A stretch of 64,000 nt of DNA from Paenibacillus tuaregi (GCF_900086655.1 NZ_LT575476.1:513788-577787), one strand, 5' to 3'; shown: positions 43,455-52,278, numbered from the stretch's first letter. Translations and numbers: made by a program. Notes: generated by a model from the sequence alone, not told the origin.

Positions 43455-44579
43455 TTAATCGCGAATGTGAATGACTTGGTATTTGGTATATTTATCCCAG
43501 CCTAAATCAAAGGGAACGCGATAACGGTCCGCGGTATGTGAGTTGACTAACGGATAACCGCCTTGATCAAATCCGACAATAACCGAGAAGTGGTCGATAT
43601 CCCCATTTAGTTGGTAGGCAATAAGATCTCCCGGCTGAAATTTATATACTTCAGTTCCCTGCTGCTGAAGCTTGTTCGAAAATTTAACAATTTTCGTGAA
43701 GTCTCCATGGGCAACAACCGTTCCATATCCAGAGTGAACCAGGAAGCTTTTGAAGCTGTCCGTTCTTACCCAGGCCTGACTGCCGCCATTACCATAGAAG
43801 TAACGCCAATCCCTCCACATGCGCAAGCCTCCGCCTTCCTCCTTGTCGCCAATGACCTGCGAAGAGAAGTTGGTGCAGTCTCCACCCTTGGACGTATAAT
43901 CCAAGTACTTCCGGTTGTAACGATGCTCATTTCCGGCTCCCCAAGCGAGGCCGGCATATTTGTTAGCATATTCAACCGCACGGAGCCGGTTGTACTTCGT
44001 ATGGGCCCGTACGCTTACCGGAGCCTTTCCGGGAATGAAATCAGTATCGCATTGCTGGATGAGCTTCGGGTTCTCTTCAAGCGGATCAGAATACCACTCA
44101 CGTTCCAACAGCCAGCTTTGGTTTACTTTCTTAAGCCGGATCGCGTGCCGGGTTCCAATTCCGAAGTCATGCTGGCCAGGATATTTCCCCTTATACTCGT
44201 AACTTACTTTTAGGGACTGCGCCAGGGAGACTTTAGCTGTGTCGCCGGTAACGTTGAGGCGGATAATTCGGATTGAACATTCAGCGTTCACGAACTTCAT
44301 TCGCCGGTGATGAGCCCAGGTCTGCAGATACTCAGCCCGGTCAAGCTCATGTTGAAATGCGTGACGACTGTAGCGGTCACTTGGGAGATAATAGTCCTTA
44401 ATAAGCTCTTTGTTCTGATCCAAAAGCAGCTTGGCCCGGTTCTCAAATAAATTTTGAAGCATCAGGGTTATCTGTTCTTTCTCAGATGATTCCGCACGGG
44501 CAGCTGGCAGGCTGCTGATACCATAAGTGTGACAAGTAACAATTGCAAAAATGAGGAGAGATTTCAAAATCCTATACAC
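43455..44579 (-). CDS. Secreted amidase-domain protein (Amidase_6 type)
   Basis: 374 residues. A signal peptide (cleavage near PAARA-E, residues 29-30) precedes an N-terminal region of unknown fold (about 35-195) and a C-terminal amidase domain. The domain has RAVEYANKYAGLAWGAGN, the catalytic Cys in GGDCTNFSSQ (near residue 233), and His in GDIDHFSVIVGF. Amidase_6 proteins are papain-like and predicted to cut peptidoglycan or other amide bonds. It starts at GTG 44579. Its AGGGAGA ribosome-binding site overlaps the sortase stop, implying coupling. Confidence 0.87.
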   Translation of the reverse strand: MYRILKSLLIFAIVTCHTYGISSLPAARAESSEKEQITLMLQNLFENRAKLLLDQNKELIKDYYLPSDRYSRHAFQHELDRAEYLQTWAHHRRMKFVNAECSIRIIRLNVTGDTAKVSLAQSLKVSYEYKGKYPGQHDFGIGTRHAIRLKKVNQSWLLEREWYSDPLEENPKLIQQCDTDFIPGKAPVSVRAHTKYNRLRAVEYANKYAGLAWGAGNEHRYNRKYLDYTSKGGDCTNFSSQVIGDKEEGGGLRMWRDWRYFYGNGGSQAWVRTDSFKSFLVHSGYGTVVAHGDFTKIVKFSNKLQQQGTEVYKFQPGDLIAYQLNGDIDHFSVIVGFDQGGYPLVNSHTADRYRVPFDLGWDKYTKYQVIHIRD

Positions 44580-44584
44580 GATGT

Positions 44585-45289
44585 CTATTCTCCCTGGGTA
44601 TTTATTGGGTTAGGCTTCAAAGTCCCTTTAGTGTCTTTGGTTTGTTGATTGCAGGCGGCTTCCACCCCGGACAGTTCCGTATAGACCACAAGTCTTCCCT
44701 CATGCTCGCGTCGGCTTCTGCTGTATCTTCCTGCACAGGTAATCAAGTTGAGTTGACGTTTTAACGATGGCCCGAATATAGCTTCAGTGGGTGCCTCCGC
44801 CGTAGCATAATAGTTCACGGATTTAACGGTAAAACGGATTTTACACCCTCTGTTATTTTTTATATATACAAAGTCCCCCTGCTTTAGCCTTTTCAATGGA
44901 TAAAATACGGCGGGGCCTGTATAGGTATCCACATGGCCATCCATAACAGCATTTCCCACATTGCCAGGTAATACTCCTTTTAGAAAGCCGACCCGGTCGG
45001 TGTTGTGGGGAACTCCCATTTGTCCGTTTTTCAAAAAGCTTACAGGTTCAATCCTGGCTTGCAGTTTTACAGAGGGAATGCTGATCTCGTAAGGAACTAT
45101 TCCCTTAAAGGATTCAAAATTAAAATCCCGGGTGTTATCCGGTTTTGGAATAGGCAGCTTAGTCTCGGTTTGTACCTTAATGGGTCTGGGTTCAGATTGA
45201 GGTTGAGAATTCGGTGTAGTGGAACAACCCGCACAGCACCATACATAAAAAATTCCGGTCAAGAAACGAGCTATTCTGATCTTATTCAT
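44585..45289 (-). CDS. Class F sortase with lipoprotein-like N-terminus
   Basis: 234 residues. The catalytic set is intact: His in MDGHVDTYTGPAVFYPL (near 118), Cys in LITCAG (near 183) and Arg in RLVVYTEL (near 198). This arrangement matches class F sortases. The N-terminus ends in CCAGC, a possible lipobox, so the enzyme may be lipid-anchored rather than held by a transmembrane helix. Its gene follows a secreted MPKTG protein by 47 bp, the likely substrate, with a small terminator-like hairpin between them. Its stop lies 5 bp from the amidase start. Confidence 0.9.
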   Translation of the reverse strand: MNKIRIARFLTGIFYVWCCAGCSTTPNSQPQSEPRPIKVQTETKLPIPKPDNTRDFNFESFKGIVPYEISIPSVKLQARIEPVSFLKNGQMGVPHNTDRVGFLKGVLPGNVGNAVMDGHVDTYTGPAVFYPLKRLKQGDFVYIKNNRGCKIRFTVKSVNYYATAEAPTEAIFGPSLKRQLNLITCAGRYSRSRREHEGRLVVYTELSGVEAACNQQTKDTKGTLKPNPINTQGE

Positions 45290-45292
45290 TTT

Positions 45293-45325
45293 TAAAAAAA
45301 GAGAGGACTAACCAAAATCCCCTCT
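45293..45325 (-). terminator. Leaky terminator between the MPKTG protein and the sortase
   Basis: On the minus strand AGAGG pairs with CCTCT across a 14-nt loop and is followed by CTTTTTTT. It would lower sortase expression relative to its presumed substrate. Confidence 0.5.
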
Positions 45326-45335
45326 TCCGTCCTTC

Positions 45336-45662
45336 CTATTCCATTTGTTCGCTTGCGCCGCCAAAACCTGTTTTAGGCATTTGTGTACCTTTGGCTTTTA
45401 TGCTCTTTGTGTGCATCCCACCAATTTTTTTGGCGTGGCTTGAACTTTTGCCGTGAAGTGTCCCAGCTTTGCCATGGGAGCTTTTGTGCAGAGTATGCTT
45501 CTTGTGGGTGCTTTTAGCATGAGTCTTATGCGTGCTCTTTGTCTGGGTCTTATGTTGTGCCGGTTTTTTGTGCCCATCTGTTTCTGCGGAAGCTGAAGAT
45601 ACAGCTACACCTGCATTAAGCATCAAGGCAAGGGATGCGACTGCTACGATAATCTTTTTCAT
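45336..45662 (-). CDS. Secreted Lys/His-rich protein ending in MPKTGFGG (presumed sortase substrate)
   Basis: 108 residues. A standard signal peptide (about residues 1-26, SSASA-E) is followed by a highly basic stretch repeating KSTHKTH, KSTHKKH, LHKSSHGK and LHGKSSSHAKK; nearly all charges are Lys or His. The tail has the LPXTG-like MPKTG at residues 95-99, then FGGASEQME. The usual hydrophobic helix and positive tail of wall-sorted proteins are absent, so the chain ends nine residues after the motif. AAGGAGG precedes the ATG. His-rich repeats could bind metal; the Lys could bind wall polymers (inference). Confidence 0.85.
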   Translation of the reverse strand: MKKIIVAVASLALMLNAGVAVSSASAETDGHKKPAQHKTQTKSTHKTHAKSTHKKHTLHKSSHGKAGTLHGKSSSHAKKIGGMHTKSIKAKGTQMPKTGFGGASEQME

Positions 45663-46121
45663 TTTGTACTGCCTCCTTGAGTTTGTGTTTTTTGGGTACG
45701 ATACTAAAATGCGCGTTTTGGAGACAATTATTTAAACATTTCTTACCATCACCTAAAAAGGAAATGAGGGGGAAGGGATTTCACCCAAGAATCTGTGAAC
45801 TCCAAACATATATAGAAAGACCAACGTAACTAGAAGAGTCCATAGCGCTTCTGCCATCCTATGAAACTACCGGAATCAGCTGCCCGGTACCCAAACTGGA
45901 GTGGATGCACGCAGATGAATGAGGGGGCTTCGGCTATGGAGACCTTAATTTTCTCTGACAGCGACCTGGCCCTTGTTCTTCAGGTTAATTTTCAGAGATG
46001 TTCAGTGATCACACAGGTATTCCTGCCTGTTTATCCTAAAGAGTGATGGTTAAATACATAGTACAAAATCGTATGAGCCCTTTTATCTCATAAATGGTCC
46101 ATACTGGAGGGGAAATATACT
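45663..46121. other. Gene-free region between the MPKTG gene and the first stress gene
   Basis: Promoters for both flanking genes are expected here. Apart from the sigma-B-like promoter at 46029-46053, I see nothing. A 61-residue frame at 45861 has no ribosome-binding site and no recognisable composition. Confidence 0.5.
46029..46053 (+). promoter_or_regulatory. Sigma-B-like promoter of the first general-stress gene
   Basis: GTTTAT (46029-46034), 13 bp, GGTTAA (46048-46053), then ATACATA. The same arrangement occurs before the paralogue at 47033. The sigma-B consensus is GTTTAA-N12-14-GGGTAT. Confidence 0.5.
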
Positions 46122-46814
46122 ATGACACAGAAAGTTGTAGGTGTATTTGGCAGTGAGGGCGAAGCAACAAATGCGATAACGCAATTGAAGGACATGGGCA
46201 TTAAGGCAGAGGATATCTCGATTGTTGCAAAAGATACAAGACGCGCCGCATCGATCTCCGAGGAGACGGGTACGAATTCCTCTGAGGGTGTGGCTGTCGG
46301 TGCGACCGCAGGCGGGGTGCTTGGGGGAGTGACCGGGCTGCTTGCCGGACTTGGCGCGCTGGCTATTCCGGGAGTTGGTCCGCTGCTGGCAGCCGGGCCG
46401 ATTGCGGCTGCTTTAACGGGAGCCGCGATTGGAGCGGGAGCCGGGGGCTTGGCTGGAGGGCTTATTGGTGTTGGTGTGCCTGAGACAGAGGCCAAGGAGT
46501 ACGATAACCAGGTGAATGAAGGCCGCATTCTGGTGCTCATTGACGCCGAGCCGGAGCAGATGAACGATATTTATCACGTGTTCCACAGCAACAATTCCTT
46601 GAATTCACAGTATTTCAGCCGTAATGACGAGGCCGGCCAGGTAGGAGATCAGGACGTCCTCGGCACGCACGTAAGTGCAACCGATCAGGGGACCCTGCCT
46701 TGGTACAATGAGAAGGACGTTCCAGCCGACCCGGAGGATACCGTCTCTATTGCCCAGAACAAAGAGGCCGAGCTTCGTCGTCTGCATGATGAGCAAGTAA
46801 GCAGACACAGATAA
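46122..46814 (+). CDS. General stress protein (YflT/GSP17M-like domain)
   Basis: 230 residues. The N-terminal ~40 residues (VVGVFGSEGEATNAITQLKD, IKAEDISIVAKD) form the GSP17M/YflT-like domain. A long Gly/Ala-rich hydrophobic hairpin (about 66-125; GGVLGGVTGLLAGLGALAIP and on) resembles membrane-interacting glycine-zipper sequences. The tail is acidic. The function is unknown; relatives are sigma-B-controlled stress proteins. It is a close paralogue of the gene at 47118 but lacks that gene's C-terminal DUF2382 domain. Confidence 0.85.
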   Translation: MTQKVVGVFGSEGEATNAITQLKDMGIKAEDISIVAKDTRRAASISEETGTNSSEGVAVGATAGGVLGGVTGLLAGLGALAIPGVGPLLAAGPIAAALTGAAIGAGAGGLAGGLIGVGVPETEAKEYDNQVNEGRILVLIDAEPEQMNDIYHVFHSNNSLNSQYFSRNDEAGQVGDQDVLGTHVSATDQGTLPWYNEKDVPADPEDTVSIAQNKEAELRRLHDEQVSRHR

Positions 46815-47117
46815 ATGTTAATGGCATGGGAACAGGTGATATGTGAAAGCAAAGTGAATTGGAAGCAGCTTGTCGAACGAGGCCATCTCAACCGGGTGGC
46901 CTGTTTGGGTTGTTCAAAAGGCTGTGGGAGGTCCTATATGCAGGGTTGGAAGTGTCAGAAAGGGGATTTACATATAGCAGCTTCAATCCACCTGGGAATA
47001 ACTGCATATTCTCAAAAACATAAGAATATCCTGTTTATCCCTCAGGGGGCTGGTTAATTACATATTACGTTTCGCAGGATGAACTACAACATGACGAACA
47101 ACTTGGAGGTAATCAAC
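46815..47117 (+). other. Gap between the two stress paralogues
   Basis: It holds a GGCCA...TGGCC hairpin (46881-46901, no T-tract) and the second sigma-B-like promoter. No gene. Confidence 0.5.
47033..47057 (+). promoter_or_regulatory. Sigma-B-like promoter of the second general-stress gene
   Basis: GTTTAT (47033-47038), 13 bp, GGTTAA (47052-47057), followed by TTACATA. Spacing and both hexamers are identical to those at 46029. Confidence 0.5.
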
Positions 47118-48155
47118 ATGACTAAGAAAATTGTTGGCGTATTTAGAAACGAACAAGAAGCTACGAACGCGATCGAAGAGCTGAAGCGTCAGGGTTTCAG
47201 AGCAGACGATATCTCCATCGTGGCCAAGGATAAGCGTGATGTATCGGCAATAAGCGATGAGACAGGCACTAAAGCTCCAGAAGGTGTTGCAACAGGAGCG
47301 GCAACCGGCGGAATTCTGGGCGGTGTTACGGGACTGCTTGCGGGGCTTGGGGCGCTGGCCATTCCCGGCATCGGCCCTATCGTAGCAGCTGGTCCTATTG
47401 CCGCCGCGCTGACCGGGGCAGCCGTTGGTGCGGGCACAGGCGGACTGGTAGGCGGGCTTGTTGGACTGGGCATCCCAGAGGATGAGGCTGAGGAATATGA
47501 CACCATGATTAACGACGGCCGCATTCTGGTTATGGTTGATGCGCAGCCGGGTCAGGCAGGCCGAGTGTATCAAATCTTCCGTGACAATCATTCGCTGAAC
47601 GCGCATTACTACAGCCGATATGATCAGGCGGACGCTGAGGTACAGACTCAGGACAGAGTAGGAACACACTTAAGCGCCACGGACACAGGTACAATGCCGG
47701 TATATAATGAGAAGGATACAGTTGAGCCTTCCTCTAGAGCCGATTCTGCATATCCGGACAAGGAAGCCGACAAGCTGCAGCTTCGTGAGGAGCAGCTGTC
47801 TGTGGACAAGAACCGGGTTAAGACGGGAGAGGTTCAGGTCCGCAAGGAAGTTGTGGAGGAGCAGAAGACGATCAATGTTCCTGTGAGCCATGAAGAAGTT
47901 GTGATTGAGCGCAAGCCTGTCCAGGATGGTGCGTCTGATCAGCCGGTTGGCAAGGAGGAGGCCATCCGCATTCCGGTGACCGAGGAGAAGGTGGAAGTGA
48001 ACAAGAACGCGGTGGTAACGGGTGAGGTTGAGGTCCATAAGCGTGATGTTCAAGAGACGCAGCAGGTGCAGGATACCGTTAGAAAAGAAAAAGCCCGCGT
48101 CGAGCGCAGCGGCTCTCCCGAAGTGAGGGAGGAGCAGCTGAACAGCCGCCGCTAA
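47118..48155 (+). CDS. General stress protein with YsnF-type DUF2382 domain
   Basis: 345 residues. Residues 1-200 repeat the architecture of the upstream paralogue: GSP17M-like domain, Gly/Ala hydrophobic hairpin and acidic linker. The extra C-terminal part is a YsnF/AvaK DUF2382 domain: LREEQLSVDKNRVKTGEVQV, KTINVPVSHEEVVIERKPV and IRIPVTEEKVEVNKN, with charged beta repeats. Stress-linked; biochemical role unknown. ATG 47118 has GGAGG 9 bases upstream; an earlier ATG at 47079 lacks one. It probably arose by duplication of one gene followed by gain or loss of the DUF2382 part. Confidence 0.87.
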   Translation: MTKKIVGVFRNEQEATNAIEELKRQGFRADDISIVAKDKRDVSAISDETGTKAPEGVATGAATGGILGGVTGLLAGLGALAIPGIGPIVAAGPIAAALTGAAVGAGTGGLVGGLVGLGIPEDEAEEYDTMINDGRILVMVDAQPGQAGRVYQIFRDNHSLNAHYYSRYDQADAEVQTQDRVGTHLSATDTGTMPVYNEKDTVEPSSRADSAYPDKEADKLQLREEQLSVDKNRVKTGEVQVRKEVVEEQKTINVPVSHEEVVIERKPVQDGASDQPVGKEEAIRIPVTEEKVEVNKNAVVTGEVEVHKRDVQETQQVQDTVRKEKARVERSGSPEVREEQLNSRR

Positions 48156-48171
48156 TTATATAATTACTGGC

Positions 48172-48204
48172 AGAAGCCGCCCGGCTTAGGGGCGGCTTCT
48201 TTTG
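48172..48204 (+). terminator. Terminator after the second general-stress gene
   Basis: AGAAGCCGCCC pairs with GGGCGGCTTCT, followed by TTTT. Confidence 0.88.
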
Positions 48205-48356
48205 GCGTACCAAGCGGGCTGCTGATTGGTTTGTCCGCCATAAGCTCAAGGAAATGAGACCGGAGACAACCCAGACTTGAGGGGGCTGGGCGATTCAAAA
48301 GTGTACTCAGAAGGTAATAAAAGGGACAAAAGAGTACATAACGAGAGGTGATAGGT

Positions 48357-49226
48357 ATGGAACGGAAGAAAGCGTCAAGCTGGCTCTACCAGCTCATATT
48401 TGTCGGACCTTCCGCGGTGTTTTTCCTCCTGATTGTGGCGGTCCCTTTCTTTCTGGGACTCTACTATTCATTCACAAGCTGGAATGGAATTTCCAGACAT
48501 GTCACATGGGTTGGGCTTAATAACTACATTCATATTTTCACAAAAGACCCTGACTTTCTAAACTCTTTCTGGTTCACCGTTAAGTTCACGGTGCTCGGCG
48601 TGGTGCTGACGAATGTGGTCGGTTTCGCGCTTGCCTACCTGCTTACGAAGCCGCTGGCCACCCGCAATGTGATGCGGACGGTTTTCTTCATGCCGCACGT
48701 TATTGGCGGCCTGCTGCTCGGTTTCATTTGGCAGTTCATCTTCGTCCGGGGCTTCCAGTCCATCGGCGGACCGTTCTTCAATCTCCCGTGGCTTGGAACG
48801 GAAAGCACCTCCTTCTGGGCGATCGTGATCGTATTTATTTGGCAAAATTCGGGGTATCTGATGGTGATCTACATCTCCTCGCTTGGAGCGATCCCGGGGT
48901 CTTTAATTGAAGCCGCCAAGGTGGATGGGGCGGGCCGCAAGCAAGTGCTCCGGCATATTATCGTACCGCTCATTATGCCAGGGGTAACCGTGTGTCTTTT
49001 CCTGGCCATTTCCTGGTCGTTCAAGCTGTTTGATCTAAATTTGTCGCTGACCAAGGGCGGACCGTTCAAGTCTACGGAATCCGTGGCGCTCAATATTTAT
49101 AATGAGGCCTTTAACATCAGCCGTTTCGGAATGGGGTCTGCGAAGGCGATCATCTTCTTCGTCATTGTCGCGATCATCTCGATTCTTCAGGTACGGGCAA
49201 CGAAGAGCAGGGAGGTGGAGGTCTAA
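48357..49226 (+). CDS. Carbohydrate ABC transporter permease (CUT1, UgpA/LacF type)
   Basis: 289 residues with six membrane segments. PSAVFFLLIVAVPFFLGLYY begins the family pattern, and the EAA loop is LIEAAKVDGAGRKQVLRHII, followed by PLIMPG. It forms a heterodimeric sugar channel with the next gene. ATG 48357 follows GAGAGGTG; GTG 48348 touches that site. Its stop codon overlaps the next start (TAATG). An inverted repeat GTACTC...GAGTAC (48303-48337) lies upstream. Confidence 0.93.
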   Translation: MERKKASSWLYQLIFVGPSAVFFLLIVAVPFFLGLYYSFTSWNGISRHVTWVGLNNYIHIFTKDPDFLNSFWFTVKFTVLGVVLTNVVGFALAYLLTKPLATRNVMRTVFFMPHVIGGLLLGFIWQFIFVRGFQSIGGPFFNLPWLGTESTSFWAIVIVFIWQNSGYLMVIYISSLGAIPGSLIEAAKVDGAGRKQVLRHIIVPLIMPGVTVCLFLAISWSFKLFDLNLSLTKGGPFKSTESVALNIYNEAFNISRFGMGSAKAIIFFVIVAIISILQVRATKSREVEV

Positions 49227-50062
49227 TGAATACGATTAAGCGCTACCGCTCTTCCTATGTGGTGATTGAGGTCATCCTCATCCTGCTTGGCCTTCTGTTT
49301 CTGGTGCCTTTTTACTTCCTGCTGGTGAACTCGGTGAAAGAGTTCGGTGAGATTCTGACAAATTCCGCAGACTGGCCAAGCGCGTTCAAGTGGAGCAACT
49401 ACTCGGAGGCCTGGACCAAAACCATGTTCCCGCAGGCGTTTGGCAATTCACTTCTGATCACCGTGCTCAGCAATCTGCTGCTCGTGCTGACTTGTTCCAT
49501 GGCAGCATACCGGATGGTGCGCAAGCCCACCCTCTTCAACCGTCTGCTCTACGGGGCGTTTGTGGCGGCGATGGTGATTCCGTTCCAATCCTTGATGATT
49601 CCGCTCGTCAAGGTGGTCAGCCTTCTCGGCGTGATGGATACACGCACCGGGCTGATCCTGTGTTATCTGGGATTTGGCGCTCCGATTACGGTGTTCCTGC
49701 TGCATGGTTTTGTTAAGACTGTGCCTATCGACATCGAGGAAGCCGGCAGGGTGGATGGCAGCTCTACCTTCGGCATCTTCTTCCGTCTGGTGCTTCCGCT
49801 TATGCAGCCGATTATTGTGACGGTCATCATTCTCAATACGCTGTGGATCTGGAATGACTATCTGATGCCGTCCCTGATCCTGCAAAGTCCAGAGATGCGG
49901 ACGATCCCTATTGCAACCTACGCTTTCTTCGGCCAGTTCACAAAGCAGTGGGATCTGGCCCTGCCTGGGCTGGTTCTGGGCATTGCGCCAGTTGTCATTT
50001 TCTTCCTGGCGATGCAGAAATATATTATCGAGGGAATTGCCCAAGGCTCCGTTAAAGGCTAA
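49226..50062 (+). CDS. Carbohydrate ABC transporter permease (CUT1, UgpE/LacG type)
   Basis: 278 residues with six membrane segments. FLVPFYFLLVNSVKEFGEI at the start and the EAA loop IDIEEAGRVDGSSTFGIFFR are typical. The WIWNDYLMPSLIL segment is the UgpE-type ending. It is translationally coupled to the upstream permease. The binding protein follows 50 bp later. Confidence 0.93.
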   Translation: MNTIKRYRSSYVVIEVILILLGLLFLVPFYFLLVNSVKEFGEILTNSADWPSAFKWSNYSEAWTKTMFPQAFGNSLLITVLSNLLLVLTCSMAAYRMVRKPTLFNRLLYGAFVAAMVIPFQSLMIPLVKVVSLLGVMDTRTGLILCYLGFGAPITVFLLHGFVKTVPIDIEEAGRVDGSSTFGIFFRLVLPLMQPIIVTVIILNTLWIWNDYLMPSLILQSPEMRTIPIATYAFFGQFTKQWDLALPGLVLGIAPVVIFFLAMQKYIIEGIAQGSVKG

Positions 50063-50112
50063 ACCATGGGACGATTACAGGATAGGACGGTTGAAAAGGA
50101 GGTTGTTATGAT

Positions 50113-51372
50113 ATGAAATCATGGGCGAGAGGTCTTGCGCTTCTGCTTCTCACGGCCTTGACGGCCACCGGCTGTGGCCGCAGCGGGGCGGAGAGCGGCG
50201 GGGTCAAGACCGTACACATTTTTCAGTTCAAGGTGGAAATATCTGAGGCCATGGCCCGGCTCAAAGCAGAGTATGAGAAAGAGCATCCAGGCGTGAAGCT
50301 GGACATTCAAACCGTAGGTGGAGGCAGCGACTACGGAGCTTCGCTCCGAGCGAAGTTCTCCTCCGGTAAGGAGCCGGATATCTTCAATATCGGCGGATAC
50401 CGGGAGCTGGATATGTGGCAGGATTATCTGGAAGACTTGTCGGATGAACCATGGGTGAAGGATGTAAAGCCGATTGCCAAGGAGCCGATGACCAAGAACG
50501 GGCGGTTATACGGTCAGCCGATGAACCTGGAGGGTTACGGGTTCATTTATAATAAAGATTTATTCAAGAAAGCCGGGATCGAGAAGCCTCCGGTGACCTT
50601 GAGTGAATTGGAGGAAGCGGCCAAGAAGCTGAAGGCGGCAGGTATTGTTCCTTTTGCCAACGGGTATCAGGAGTCGTTCGTGCTGGGGAATCATAATATT
50701 AATCTGGCTTTTGCTTATCAGAAAGACCCTGCCGCATTCATCAAGGGGCTTAACGAAGGAACCGAGAAGTTTGCGGGGAACAAGGTGGTTAAGATGTGGT
50801 CGGACCTATTCGATCTGACCTTGAAATACGGGAATGATAACCCGCTGACCACGGACTACAATACCCAGGTGACCATGCTTGCCAGCGGCAAGGCGGCTAT
50901 GATGCAGCAGGGGAACTGGACCCAGGTGCAAATTGACGGGATCAATCCGAAGCTGAACCTGGGCATCCTGCCCATGCCGATTAACAATGAGCAGGGTAAC
51001 GATAAGCTGTTCGTAGGAGTGCCGAATAACTGGGTGGTAAACAAAAATTCGCCGGTCAAGAAGGAAGCGAAGGAGTTCCTGAATTGGCTGGTATCCTCGG
51101 AGACGGGCAAGAAATATATCACCAAAGAGTTCAAGTTTATCCCGGCCTTTGACAATATTAAAGGCAAGGAGGAGGATCTTGGGGCGTTGGGTATGGAAGT
51201 TCTCTGGTATACAGATGCAGATAAGGCGCTGACCTGGAACTGGTTCCGGTTCCCGAACGGCATGTCACCTGAGTTCGCAAGCAGCATGCAGGCTTATATT
51301 GGCGGCAAAATCAATAAGGAAGAGATGTATGAGCAGTTCCAGCGAAACTGGGACAACCTAAGTGCGCGATAG
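50113..51372 (+). CDS. Sugar ABC transporter substrate-binding lipoprotein
   Basis: 419 residues. The signal ends in a lipobox (TATGC). The mature part shows the family-1 solute-binding pattern: AEYEKEHPGVKLDIQTVGGG, GRLYGQPMNLEGYGFIYNKD, ASGKAAMMQQGNWTQVQI and VSSETGKKYI. Substrate specificity is unknown. AAGGAGG precedes ATG 50113. The operon order permease-permease-receptor without an ATPase implies a shared MsmX-type ATPase elsewhere, as is common in Firmicutes. Confidence 0.93.
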   Translation: MKSWARGLALLLLTALTATGCGRSGAESGGVKTVHIFQFKVEISEAMARLKAEYEKEHPGVKLDIQTVGGGSDYGASLRAKFSSGKEPDIFNIGGYRELDMWQDYLEDLSDEPWVKDVKPIAKEPMTKNGRLYGQPMNLEGYGFIYNKDLFKKAGIEKPPVTLSELEEAAKKLKAAGIVPFANGYQESFVLGNHNINLAFAYQKDPAAFIKGLNEGTEKFAGNKVVKMWSDLFDLTLKYGNDNPLTTDYNTQVTMLASGKAAMMQQGNWTQVQIDGINPKLNLGILPMPINNEQGNDKLFVGVPNNWVVNKNSPVKKEAKEFLNWLVSSETGKKYITKEFKFIPAFDNIKGKEEDLGALGMEVLWYTDADKALTWNWFRFPNGMSPEFASSMQAYIGGKINKEEMYEQFQRNWDNLSAR

Positions 51373-51407
51373 ACGCCAAGTCAACCATCACAAGGTTAAG
51401 CATCAAG

Positions 51408-51450
51408 AAGGGTGCCCCAAGGTCTCGTTAGACCTTTGAGGCACCTTTTG
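51408..51450 (+). terminator. Terminator of the sugar-importer operon
   Basis: AAGGGTGCC..AAGGTCT pairs with AGACCTT..GGCACCTTTT around a CGTT loop. Confidence 0.88.
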
Positions 51451-52149
51451 TCTGTTGATATTCCGGAGGCGGGTATACATGGTGATACTCAATCCTAAAA
51501 TCTTACGAACCCGGTTGGCACAAGCGTGAGTTTGCCAAGGAACGCTCTCATTTTTTGCGAAATAGTAAGATTGGGTAATTTGGTAGTGATCAAATAAGTA
51601 AGAAGTAGGAAATATAGCCATTTATATAATTCCTTGCAGATAATGCCGACTGCCCATCGAACTTGTACGCAGCAGCTATAGGCCGGGAAGGACCAGTAGA
51701 ATGGACGCGAGCGCCGAACAGGGAATCCTGCGGCGCTCGCTTTGGTTATGCGTAAGTTATATTGTAACCTATGCCTTTATGTACACGGTAAAGACATGGC
51801 AATGTTCCTGCTCAGATCATAACTGACATTTTCCAAAACAACAAAAGCCCTACCTCTCTCTTGTCCTTGCGGCTCCAATGACCGCGCCAGTGTGAATCAG
51901 AATTACTCCAAAATTCTTACTCTTAGGGTTAGTTCAAATAGGAATTTCTACCAGGTTATAAGGAGAGTTATCATCTTTCTGAGGAACTACATATATGAGG
52001 ATTTGCAACTCAAATATATATTATACGTCAATTGAATGTAAAACGCAAGCTCACTTATGAAAAGCGGCTTTTTAGGTTAGAAATAGACTAGGATGTTTAT
52101 TTAATCATACGGTGTTTTTTAGCTGTCGTGGAAACTTGGAAAGGGGAGA
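51451..52149. other. Gene-poor region after the sugar importer
   Basis: The clearest structure is a perfect 10-bp stem GCGAGCGCCG/CGGCGCTCGC (51707-51740) followed only by TTTGG. No gene, tRNA or known RNA was recognised. Confidence 0.4.
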
Positions 52150-52278
52150 ATGATGGTGTTCAATATGACAGAAGACGAGCTGTATACCATTGCGTTCTAT
52201 ATTCTGTTGGCGGTAGGTATCCTTGCACTTGGCGGTTGGCTGTTGTGGCTGAATAAGAAAGCCAAGAGTAAAAGATAA
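52150..52278 (+). CDS. Small single-span membrane protein (42 residues)
   Basis: A short frame with an acidic N-terminus (MTEDE), one hydrophobic helix (TIAFYILLAVGILALGGWLL) and a basic end (NKKAKSKR), which fits a single-span membrane protein with its basic end inside. AAGGGGAG (52141-52148) lies just before ATG 52150/52153; the ATG at 52165 is an alternative. It is followed by a bidirectional terminator. Function unknown. The coding call rests on composition and the ribosome-binding site only. Confidence 0.6.
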   Translation: MMVFNMTEDELYTIAFYILLAVGILALGGWLLWLNKKAKSKR

